DNA of 8,614 bases. Origin: an uncultured Bifidobacterium sp. GTDB taxonomy: Bacteria > Actinomycetota > Actinomycetes > Actinomycetales > Bifidobacteriaceae. The DNA lies in NCBI RefSeq assembly GCF_949292005.1, contig NZ_CASEXV010000056.1, forward strand, positions 1 to 8,614, in the 5' to 3' direction. Made by a program: the position numbers and the translations under genes. Positions 1-5,422 of the stretch are shown in pieces (position 1 is the stretch's first letter; every line of letters starts with the position of its first letter). The notes under the pieces were generated by a model. It saw only the letters and a list, made by a program, of their open reading frames with translations. It made no database searches and was not told the origin of the DNA.

Positions 1-513
1 CAGCGCGGACAGCCCCCATGCGGTGTTGTTGAGGGCGAGGACGTTCGCCCGTCGTGAGTAGTCGTACAGGTCGGCGATGATCGTGAAGGTCAGCGGCATG
101 ACGGCGCCGGCGCCGATTCCCTGGACGGCCCGGGCCAGAACGAGCAGCAGTATGTGCGGCGCCAGTCCGCTGAGCAGCGTACCGACGGTGAAGATGACGA
201 CGCCCCAGAGGAAGACGCCGCGTCGTCCGACGGTGTCGGCCAGCTTTCCGAACACGGGCGTGGCGATGGCGGCCGTGAGCATGTAGGCGCTCATGATCCA
301 GCTCTGGTATTCCAGACCATGCAGGCTGCTGATGATCGACGGCAGCGCCGTCGTCACGATGGTGACCTCGACGGAGGTCATGAAGGTGGCGATGAACACC
401 GCCGCCATCGTCAGGACCCGATTGCTGGATTGATCAATCGGAACCAGCTCGTTGTCTGTGATCTTCTCGTTCGTGATGTCGGTGCCCGTGATGTCGTGTC
501 GTTTTCGCTTCAT
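1..513 (-). CDS. DHA2-type multidrug MFS exporter, N-terminal part (runs off left edge)
   Basis: The first 171 residues of a proton-coupled drug exporter of the major facilitator superfamily, DHA2 (14-helix, EmrB/QacA/LmrB-like) group, located in the cytoplasmic membrane. A hydrophilic N-terminus of about 30 residues precedes the first helix. Residues 49-58 (EVTIVTTALP) match the DHA2 helix-1 motif around the acidic residue. Residues 89-101 (GKLADTVGRRGVF) are the MFS motif A between helices 2 and 3. Residues 126-150 carry motif B (R128, QG at 131-132). The frame is open to base 1, so the remaining two thirds or more of a protein of about 450-500 residues lie outside the window. The ATG at 513 follows an AGGA ribosome binding site about 5 nt away. 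The substrate cannot be told from this part. A palindromic operator lies directly upstream, which suggests control by a TetR- or MarR-type repressor; no such regulator gene is in the window. Confidence 0.9.
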   Translation of the reverse strand, partial: MKRKRHDITGTDITNEKITDNELVPIDQSSNRVLTMAAVFIATFMTSVEVTIVTTALPSIISSLHGLEYQSWIMSAYMLTAAIATPVFGKLADTVGRRGVFLWGVVIFTVGTLLSGLAPHILLLVLARAVQGIGAGAVMPLTFTIIADLYDYSRRANVLALNNTAWGLSAL

Positions 514-533
514 TCGTTCCTATCGCCATGGTT

Positions 534-559
534 CGGTCCATGACGATTATCATGGACCG
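534..559. promoter_or_regulatory. 26-bp palindromic operator overlapping a possible -10 box of the MFS exporter gene
   Basis: Perfect 10-bp inverted repeat: CGGTCCATGA (534-543), 6-nt spacer CGATTA, TCATGGACCG (550-559). It lies 21-46 bp upstream of the exporter start codon. Read on the minus strand, GATAAT (551 to 546) is a good -10 hexamer and falls in the spacer, so a bound dimer would block RNA polymerase; no convincing -35 was found. Read on the plus strand, TATCAT (548-553) is also -10-like. A second, shorter palindrome CGGTC-G-GACCG (558-568) overlaps the right arm and repeats its GGTC/GACC core. The repeat is directly visible; the operator function is inferred from location and symmetry. 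Confidence 0.6.
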
Positions 560-869
560 GTCGGACCGAGGGTTGTCGGTGGTGCGCGACGATTTGTTGG
601 TGGTGGAGTGGGACTTCCGGGGGATTGACGCTCCGGGAAACAACGGTCCTCCGCACCAAGGTCATGAGGGCGTTGTCGCATCCCGGACGATTCCGCGGTT
701 GGACGAGTGTCCTACGACGGAATCGTTTCCTTTGCTCTGTTCCGGGCCCCCAGGGATCCTTCCATCCGACCGATGCTTCTCCTCTTATCCTCCCGATCCG
801 GCGCGGATGCCGTTATCGACTCGTGGCATGGCCTCTTCCCCGAAAGTAGTGCCACGAGTCATCATTTTT
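558..869 (+). ncRNA. Candidate structured RNA in a gene-free region, ending in an intrinsic terminator
   Basis: No plausible protein gene occupies 514-943. Instead the stretch carries consecutive stems. (1) Compound hairpin 632-687: TCCGGGA (632-638) with TCCCGGA (681-687), then CAACG (641-645) with CGTTG (671-675), then CCTC (648-651) with GAGG (666-669). (2) Hairpin 687-726: ACGATTCCG (687-695) with CGGAATCGT (718-726), enclosing GGAC-GAGT-GTCC (701-712). (3) Small hairpin ATCCG-GCG-CGGAT (796-808). (4) Terminator-like hairpin 818-860 followed by TTTTT. Two longer-range pairings could close the fold: CGGTCGGA (558-565) with TCCGACCG (765-772), and GGGGG (619-623) with CCCCC (747-751). The T-run lies only on the plus side, so plus-strand transcription is favoured. 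No known RNA family was recognised. Alternatives are a minus-strand exporter leader or chance pairing in GC-rich DNA. Confidence 0.33.
818..869 (+). terminator. Intrinsic terminator hairpin with T-run, plus strand, no upstream protein gene
   Basis: Perfect 11-bp inverted repeat GACTCGTGGCA (818-828) and TGCCACGAGTC (850-860) with a 21-nt loop, followed after ATCA by TTTTT (865-869). The T-run is on the plus side only, which gives the direction. It is an orphan: no plus-strand coding sequence precedes it, so it would end either the candidate RNA or a transcript of a gene that has been lost. The unusually large loop is a caveat. Confidence 0.55.
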
Positions 870-943
870 AGTCATCGGTTTACCAGGGCGTCGCATCCTC
901 ATCCGTTTGATGATTCATCATTGCTGGAGCAGACAGATGTCCG

Positions 944-2082
944 TCAGTGGCGACGCTTCGAGAAACGACGGGAAATGGTTCGCAAAACCACTCCTGTCAT
1001 CGTCATCAGGACAGTCACGGTGGCGATGGAGACCACTGTCGTACCCGTCGCGCTCAGGGACTCCTCGGGAGATTCATTGGATTGCGCCTGTGATGGCTGA
1101 CCTTGCGAAGCTGCGTTGCTCGACGATTCCGATCCGCTGGATGCCGTTGCCGAAGTCCCGGAGGATGGTCGCGAATTCTGAACCCCTGTTCCCGTGTTGG
1201 TGTTTGTCGAACTGCCAGACGGCTGTCGAGCCGCAACCTTCACCGTCGACACCCCACTGACGGCGGTGTCGGAGCCGCTGGTGGAATCCTCCGCGGCTTC
1301 GGAGTATTCGCCCCTGACGACGGCGTACCAGCCCTGGGTGCCGGTCGGGGCATTCGTCCAGGTCAGCGTCGCCGTGCGGGTCGTCGACGACAGCGAACGG
1401 TTGCTGGCAAGTGCCTTGGTCCTCGTCGCATTGACGGTCACCGTCCCGATGATGCTTGCCTTACCACCGCGCAGGTCGGTGTCGAAGGAGTCTGTCGTCA
1501 GCGTTTTCTGCCGGCCCGAGGATGTCACGGGCTTGATTCCCAGCTGCGTGAGGTCGATGGTGAACTCCTCGTCTGACGGGGTGAAGTCGGACGATTCGAC
1601 GGTCTGCGAACCGTACTTGCCGAGCGACGGTGAATAAGTGCGCACCTGCATGGTGGCATTGGCGGTGTTGATATGCATCAGACGGATGAAGCCCATGCCG
1701 CCCTCCGACATCGCCTGGTAGTCGAACAGCAGATTGACGACGTTGCGGTCCGCGACGCCGTCGCCGTCCATGTCGATCTTCGACACGGTCTTCTGCGCGC
1801 TGTGGTAGTGCCCGGACAGCACCATCTTCACGTTGGCGTTGGGGACGACCACGCGTTTGTAGACCTCCTGGGGGACGAGGCCCAGTCCTCCGGAGGCGAG
1901 CAGGTACTCATGGAAGTCGAGGATCGCGATGCGGTTCGAGTACTTCTTGAGGACCTGGTTCATCCAGTCGATCTCGCTGCGGCCAGGCCCGCCTGGGTCG
2001 TAGTGCCCTGTGAGACCGTGACGTTCCCGGCCGTCGTGGTCGCCCGCGACCCCTTGTAGAAGGTGACGGTCAGGGGGTCGTC
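944..2082 (-). pseudogene. Cell-wall-anchored metallophosphoesterase remnant: 5'-truncated and frameshifted
   Basis: C-terminal part of a secreted calcineurin-like metallophosphoesterase. From the ATG at 1963 the frame encodes 339 residues. DFHEY (16-20) and GHYH (51-54) fit the last two metal-binding motifs of the fold; the earlier DxH, GDxxD/N and GNH motifs are absent, so it cannot be an active enzyme. An immunoglobulin/fibronectin-like region follows (about 130-235), then a Ser/Thr/Asn/Gln-rich stalk (about 240-300) and a sorting signal: LSATG at 303-307, a hydrophobic helix and a basic tail ending KRRH. The phosphoesterase reading continues upstream in a different frame (2079 to about 1976, from DPLTVTFYKGSR to QAGLAAAR), and the two join if one base is restored near 1976-1980. 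Beyond about 2080 it abruptly becomes the antisense of an MFS gene, so the N-terminus, with the signal peptide, is missing. An alternative short expressed product from 1963 is unlikely, as it would have no export signal. Confidence 0.8.
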
Positions 2083-2085
2083 GTC

Positions 2086-2580
2086 ATGGTCGCCACGCCG
2101 ATGATGTATGACGCCATGGGAATGGAGGGGATGCTCCACGCGATGGGATGGCTGGCCATGATCGTGGGATTGCCCGCCGTGCTCCTGCTGCGCGAGAGGC
2201 CCGACAGACCGGCGGGACCTGGTGCTGACGAAACCGGAGGCTTCTCCATGCGGGATGCGTGGGGGTTGCGTCGGAACCATAATTTCGTGATTCTGCTGCT
2301 CATCGTCATGATCTCGTTGGGAGCCTTCAACGCCGTGCTCACCTGCCTGTCCGACATGCTTCTGGCACGGGGCATCGATTCCGAAAGGGCCGGGGTGGTC
2401 GGTGCGGTGGTCATCGTCGCCGGCATCGTGGGCGGGGTGGTCTACCCGCTTCTGTCGGACAGGGCCGGACGGCGGCGCCCGTTCATCATTCTGGCGACGG
2501 TGGCGTCCCTCCCGTCGTTGGCCGGACTGTTCTTCCTCGGGTCGTATCCGGTGCTGCTGGTTTGCGCCGCGGTCGCGGTA
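2086..2580 (+). pseudogene. Internal fragment of an MFS transporter, truncated at both ends
   Basis: About 165 residues of the middle of a 12-helix MFS permease. Residues 1-36 resemble helix 6 ending in RERP, then come a cytoplasmic linker (about 37-62), helix 7 (65-86), helix 8 (103-122), the second-half motif A SDRAGRRRP (124-132) and helices 9 to 10 (133-163). After about residue 164 the translation loses hydrophobicity and homology and runs as unrelated sequence to a stop at 2710-2712; the other plus frames do not continue the family either. Upstream, the same frame has no helices 1-5 and enters sequence antisense to the phosphoesterase. The nominal ATG at 2086 is simply the first methionine and has no ribosome binding site. 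The fragment looks FLVCR-like by general impression only. It is almost certainly non-functional. Confidence 0.75.
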
Positions 2581-2720
2581 GACGCGAGACGTTCTGACTC
2601 ACAGCGATGTCCCCATGTGCCTCTACTGATGGAATGGTCACTAGCGTGGTTCCGATGGAGATTCCACGGTCGATTACCATTTACGCCTTGGCTGGCGTTT
2701 CCATTGATGTAGGGAGAGGG
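2581..2720. other. Spacer between MFS fragment and ABC-2 operon; probable promoter region
   Basis: About 140 bp, more AT-rich than the flanking genes, with no recognisable coding sequence. It must contain the promoter of the ABC-2 exporter operon, because nothing upstream on this strand is intact, but no clear -35/-10 pair could be assigned. A weak inverted repeat TGGAAT (2630-2635) and ATTCCA (2661-2666) is present. The last bases, AGGGAGAGGG (2711-2720), are the permease ribosome binding site. Confidence 0.4.
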
Positions 2721-3395
2721 ATGCTCGCGCTGTATTACGCGGATCTTAAACGGGAGCTGTTGTCGGTCAGAAGTCTGATCACCATCGCTCTGATGGTTTG
2801 GGTCGCCATAGGGATGTCAAAAATTTCCGGCGCTTTGGGAGGCGGCGCCGGTCTGCAGATGTCCAGCCTGTTGGCCATCTACGCCTTTTTCGCGCCGTTT
2901 TTTGTGGGGCTGGTCTTCTCCGGCATCTTCGCTTATGACATGGAGACGCAGGCGATCCGCTATGTGCTTCCTTTTATGAGGCGTGCGCAGATCTTCGCGG
3001 CGAAGTATCTGGCCATCATCACCTATTTCCTCGTGGTTGTGGTGGTCTCATTGGTCGTCGTGGCGGTGTCGGGGCATCGGATCGAGTTCGATGGGCGTTC
3101 TCTGCTTGTTCTGGTGCTGAGCTATATGTACTGCGCCGCGTTGACCTGTCTGGTGTCGATTGTGTTGGGCAGACAGCGTCCGGCGATGTTCGTGTCGTTG
3201 GTGCTCGGCGCGTGCCTTCCCGCGTTGGGTGTCATGGCGGCGATATGGTCCGCAAAACCCGTGTGGAAGGTTGTCGGATATCTGCTGCCGTTCGACTATT
3301 TCGATCTCCCCGTTTCGCATGCTGCCATCCTCGCTGTGATCGTGGTGGTGCTATCCGCCACGGGACTGGTTCTTTTCGACCGGAAGGACCTGTGA
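2721..3395 (+). CDS. ABC-2 type exporter permease
   Basis: 224-residue integral membrane subunit of an ABC-2 type export system, paired with the ATPase that follows. It opens with a short amphipathic segment (MLALYYADLKREL) typical of ABC-2 permeases before helix 1. About six hydrophobic segments can be seen: about 17-31, 47-71, 92-115, 123-146, 158-174 and 196-217. The C-terminus ends F-D-R-K-D-L, also common in the family. The ATG at 2721 is preferred over an in-frame ATG at 2607 because it follows AGGGAGAGGG directly and because the 38 residues upstream are hydrophilic and match nothing. The stop TGA (3393-3395) lies 1 nt before the ATPase start, so the two are translationally coupled. The substrate is unknown: peptides, lipids and antimicrobials are all possible for this class, and no biosynthetic or regulatory neighbour narrows it. 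Confidence 0.87.
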   Translation: MLALYYADLKRELLSVRSLITIALMVWVAIGMSKISGALGGGAGLQMSSLLAIYAFFAPFFVGLVFSGIFAYDMETQAIRYVLPFMRRAQIFAAKYLAIITYFLVVVVVSLVVVAVSGHRIEFDGRSLLVLVLSYMYCAALTCLVSIVLGRQRPAMFVSLVLGACLPALGVMAAIWSAKPVWKVVGYLLPFDYFDLPVSHAAILAVIVVVLSATGLVLFDRKDL

Positions 3396-3396
3396 C

Positions 3397-4314
3397 ATGC
3401 TGAAAATTGACTCGCTAAGCAAATCATTCGGATCGAAAACCGCTTTGTCCGACGTGTCGTTGACCGCCGAGGACGGAAGGATCACGGCGCTGGTCGGAGC
3501 CAATGGCGCTGGGAAGTCCACGCTGATCGGTGTCGTCTGCGGATATTTCCGTGCCACCAGCGGTGTGGTGACCAAGGGAGATTTTTCGGTGATGCCGGAC
3601 GCGGAGTCGCTGTACCGGGAGATGAGCGGCAAGCAGTTCCTGTCGTTCATTGCCGGCGTCAAGCATGCTTCCGACTCTTCGCAGTATTGGCATCAGCTGG
3701 CGGTGCGACTGGGCATCGCCGACCAGCTGTCGAAGAAGATCAAATCGTATTCCTTCGGGATGAAGAAGAAGATCGCCTTCATTCAGGCGTGCATCGGAAA
3801 CTATGACACGTATCTGTTCGACGAGCCGACATCCGGCGTGGATGTGCAGTCCAGTCTCGTCATGCTCACGATAATCGAGGAGCTCAAGGATCGGGGAGCC
3901 GCTGTTCTTCTGACCTCCCACAATATGGACGAGCTGCAGAGGATAAGCGATTACGTCTACTACATCGATCACGGTCGGATCACGTCGTCGGGAACGGTGT
4001 CGGATCTTATCGCCGAGGCGGACGCGCGTGATGAGGATGTGCGCTACATCATCGAGGTGGATTCAGACTATCGGCGTGCCATGATGGACTATCTGGCTCA
4101 GGCTCCCGAGGCCGCTGGTCTGCGGGCGGAGGAATGTGACAGGGGTGTGATGATCAGGGCGCATGAGGAGTTCCCGGTCACCGCGCTGCTGAAGGGAATG
4201 CTGAACAGCGGACTGCCCGTCACCGGATTCTGGAGGCAGAAGGCGACTTTGGAGAAGGCGCTTTTCGGAAGCGACACCGCATCCGCGGGACAGGTCGATA
4301 ACCCTGCGAGGTAG
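3397..4314 (+). CDS. ABC-2 type exporter ATP-binding protein
   Basis: 305-residue cytoplasmic ATPase that drives the adjacent permease. Walker A is GANGAGKST (34-42). The signature motif is YSFGM (118-122), the degenerate form of LSGGQ seen in many ABC-2 exporters. Walker B with the catalytic Glu is YLFDEPTSGVD (139-149), and the switch histidine is in LTSHN (172-176). At the Q-loop position the sequence reads SVMPDAESLY, with Asp where Gln is classical, a substitution that is not rare in this class. Residues from about 205 to the end form a C-terminal extension usual for such ATPases. The start ATG at 3397 has GGAAGGA 8 nt upstream, lying inside the end of the permease gene. Together the two genes form a bicistronic operon terminating in the hairpin at 4321-4354. 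A role in resistance or export is likely, but the substrate cannot be inferred. Confidence 0.92.
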   Translation: MLKIDSLSKSFGSKTALSDVSLTAEDGRITALVGANGAGKSTLIGVVCGYFRATSGVVTKGDFSVMPDAESLYREMSGKQFLSFIAGVKHASDSSQYWHQLAVRLGIADQLSKKIKSYSFGMKKKIAFIQACIGNYDTYLFDEPTSGVDVQSSLVMLTIIEELKDRGAAVLLTSHNMDELQRISDYVYYIDHGRITSSGTVSDLIAEADARDEDVRYIIEVDSDYRRAMMDYLAQAPEAAGLRAEECDRGVMIRAHEEFPVTALLKGMLNSGLPVTGFWRQKATLEKALFGSDTASAGQVDNPAR

Positions 4315-4320
4315 CAAAAC

Positions 4321-4354
4321 CGTCCTGGAGGGCCTGCTTGGGGCCTCCCGGACG
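4321..4354 (+). terminator. Hairpin directly after the ABC-2 operon
   Basis: Begins 7 nt after the ATPase stop codon. CGTCC (4321-4325) pairs with GGACG (4350-4354) and GGAGG (4327-4331) pairs with CCTCC (4344-4348), separated by one T-C mismatch. There is no T-run after it, so it would act as a GC-rich, U-poor terminator or an mRNA 3'-end stabiliser. Confidence 0.5.
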
Positions 4355-4431
4355 ACATCCTGTCGGGGCCATCCCGGCGGCGTCCTGTCTGTTCTCCGCG
4401 ACTGGCACTCCGCAAACGTTTTCTGCATATT

Positions 4432-4472
4432 TCACGGGGCGGCGCCACCAGTATGATGACGCCGCCCCGTGA
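4432..4472. terminator. Strong 13-bp stem between convergent operons, probable bidirectional terminator
   Basis: Perfect 13-bp inverted repeat TCACGGGGCGGCG (4432-4444) and CGCCGCCCCGTGA (4460-4472) with a 15-nt loop. It lies 30 bp beyond the stop of the substrate-binding protein gene (minus) and about 120 bp beyond the ABC-2 ATPase stop (plus). Neither side has a proper T-run. Its position between converging transcripts and its strength make it the likely terminator of the amino-acid uptake operon, and possibly a backstop for the plus operon. Confidence 0.65.
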
Positions 4473-4501
4473 TTCGGTATGACGTGAGATTCGGTATGAC
4501 G
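4471..4501. repeat. Two 14-bp direct repeats after the binding-protein gene
   Basis: GATTCGGTATGACG occurs at 4471-4484 and again, identical, at 4488-4501, separated by TGA (17-bp period). The block fills the gap between the terminator stem and the stop codon of the substrate-binding protein gene (4502-4504). It looks like a recent tandem duplication; no function is evident. Confidence 0.85.
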
Positions 4502-5335
4502 CTATTCGATTATGACGTCCTCCGCCTTGATGTCGCTGGTGAACGACGGCGCGAGCTCCGTCTCATACGCCTTCTTGAAGAATCCCGCGGTGGTCAGCTT
4601 CTTGATCTCCTTGTTCGTCCAGTTGAGAAGACTGGCGTTGCCTTTGCGCACCGCGGGCGCGATGGTCGACTCGTCGCCGAGCTTCTTGATTCCCACGGTG
4701 TAACCGGAATTGTCCTTCGCCCAGGCGTACAGGTAGGTGTTGTCGTCGGCGAGGGCGGCGACGCGGCCGTCCTTGAAGGCTTGGAACTGCTGGGTTTTGG
4801 AATCGTATTTCTTCAGTTCGACGTTCGGATAGTTCTGCGTGAAGTAGGTTTCCGCGGTGGTTCCCTTGGTTACGGCCAGCGTTTTTCCCTCAAGCTGCTT
4901 CGCGCTGGTGATCGTCGCGGTGGTGGGGGATACCACGCCGATCGACACCTTCATGTAGGGGCTGGCGAAATCGACGACCTCCTTGCGCTCGTCGGTGACG
5001 GTGAAGTTCGCCAGAACCAGATCGACCTTGTTTGATTTGAGGGAGTCGACACGGCCGTCGGCGTTGACCTGCACCCAGGTGACCTTGACGCCGAGATCCT
5101 TGGCGATCCGCTTGCCCAGCGCCACGTCATAGCCGGCCCGGGCGCCGCTGTTCTTCACATAGCCGTAGGGTGGCAGATCGCCGAAGGTGGCGATGCGGAT
5201 GGTCCCGGCCGTTTTTATCTGCGCGACGGTCGATCCCTGCTGCGTGCTGCTGGAGGACGACGATCCGCAGGCGGCGAGCGATGCGATGGTCGCGACGGCA
5301 AGCGCTCCTGCGAGGATCCTCTTGATGGTGGTCAT
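4502..5335 (-). CDS. Polar amino-acid ABC transporter substrate-binding lipoprotein (SBP family 3)
   Basis: 277-residue extracellular receptor that captures an amino acid and delivers it to the two permeases encoded upstream. The signal peptide has a lysine/arginine n-region, a hydrophobic core and the lipobox LAAC with Cys23, followed by a Ser-rich linker, so it is a membrane-anchored lipoprotein. The SBP_bac_3 fold is clear: GYDVALGKRIAKDLGV in lobe 1, LANFTVTDERKEVVDF with the Arg expected to bind the ligand alpha-carboxylate, then PYMKVSIGV and GKTLAVTKGTTAE. The segment from GRVDSLKSNKVD to PYMKV recalls the cysteine-binding protein CjaA of Campylobacter, so cysteine/cystine is one guess, held weakly against glutamine or glutamate/aspartate. 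The start ATG at 5335 is preferred over the in-frame ATG at 5389, which would add 18 charged residues before the signal peptide. It is the last gene of the operon, with a purine-rich ribosome binding region. Confidence 0.93.
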   Translation of the reverse strand: MTTIKRILAGALAVATIASLAACGSSSSSSTQQGSTVAQIKTAGTIRIATFGDLPPYGYVKNSGARAGYDVALGKRIAKDLGVKVTWVQVNADGRVDSLKSNKVDLVLANFTVTDERKEVVDFASPYMKVSIGVVSPTTATITSAKQLEGKTLAVTKGTTAETYFTQNYPNVELKKYDSKTQQFQAFKDGRVAALADDNTYLYAWAKDNSGYTVGIKKLGDESTIAPAVRKGNASLLNWTNKEIKKLTTAGFFKKAYETELAPSFTSDIKAEDVIIE

Positions 5336-5345
5336 GGTTTCTGTA

Positions 5346-5372
5346 CCTTCTTCTCTTCTTTTCTTCTCTTTT
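5346..5372 (-). promoter_or_regulatory. 27-nt purine tract holding the binding-protein ribosome binding site
   Basis: Between the ATPase stop (5423) and the lipoprotein start (5335), the mRNA-sense strand contains an unbroken run of 27 purines, built of AAGA/GAAGA units and ending GAAGAAGG, 10 nt before the ATG. The run supplies a long unstructured Shine-Dalgarno-like region. It may raise binding-protein yield above that of the membrane subunits, as these systems need; this last step is inference. A short duplication CCGAGATCCGAGATCCG lies upstream in the same 87-nt gap. Confidence 0.5.
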
Positions 5373-5422
5373 GGGTTTATGGGGTGCACGGGTTTACGGG
5401 CTGACGGATCTCGGATCTCGGT

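Noticed and set aside
154..543. 129-codon open frame on the plus strand, His/Asp/Arg-rich
   Set aside because: Antisense shadow of the MFS exporter, whose minus-strand reading has clear MFS motifs.
687..726. Hairpin considered as a possible tRNA piece
   Set aside because: No anticodon arm, T-loop sequence or acceptor stem; only a nested hairpin.
908..920. Palindrome TGATGA-T-TCATCA just after the phosphoesterase stop
   Set aside because: Only 6-bp arms with a 1-nt centre, which cannot form a hairpin loop as such; too weak to call a terminator or operator.
528..1100. 190-codon open reading frame on the plus strand
   Set aside because: It passes through the operator, all the hairpins and the terminator and continues antisense into the phosphoesterase; its composition resembles no protein family.
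1673..2059. 128-codon plus-strand open frame, His/Val/Asp-rich
   Set aside because: Antisense of the phosphoesterase remnant around its GHYH motif; no ribosome binding site and no family features.
2581..2720. Considered as an insertion-sequence remnant next to the MFS breakpoint
   Set aside because: No transposase-like reading, no matching terminal inverted repeats and no target-site duplication could be found.
2607..2720. Upstream in-frame ATG for the ABC-2 permease
   Set aside because: No ribosome binding site, non-membrane composition, and a clear site immediately before the ATG at 2721.
5336..5389. Upstream in-frame ATG for the substrate-binding protein
   Set aside because: It would place 18 charged residues ahead of a normal lipoprotein signal peptide and would translate the purine-rich ribosome binding tract.
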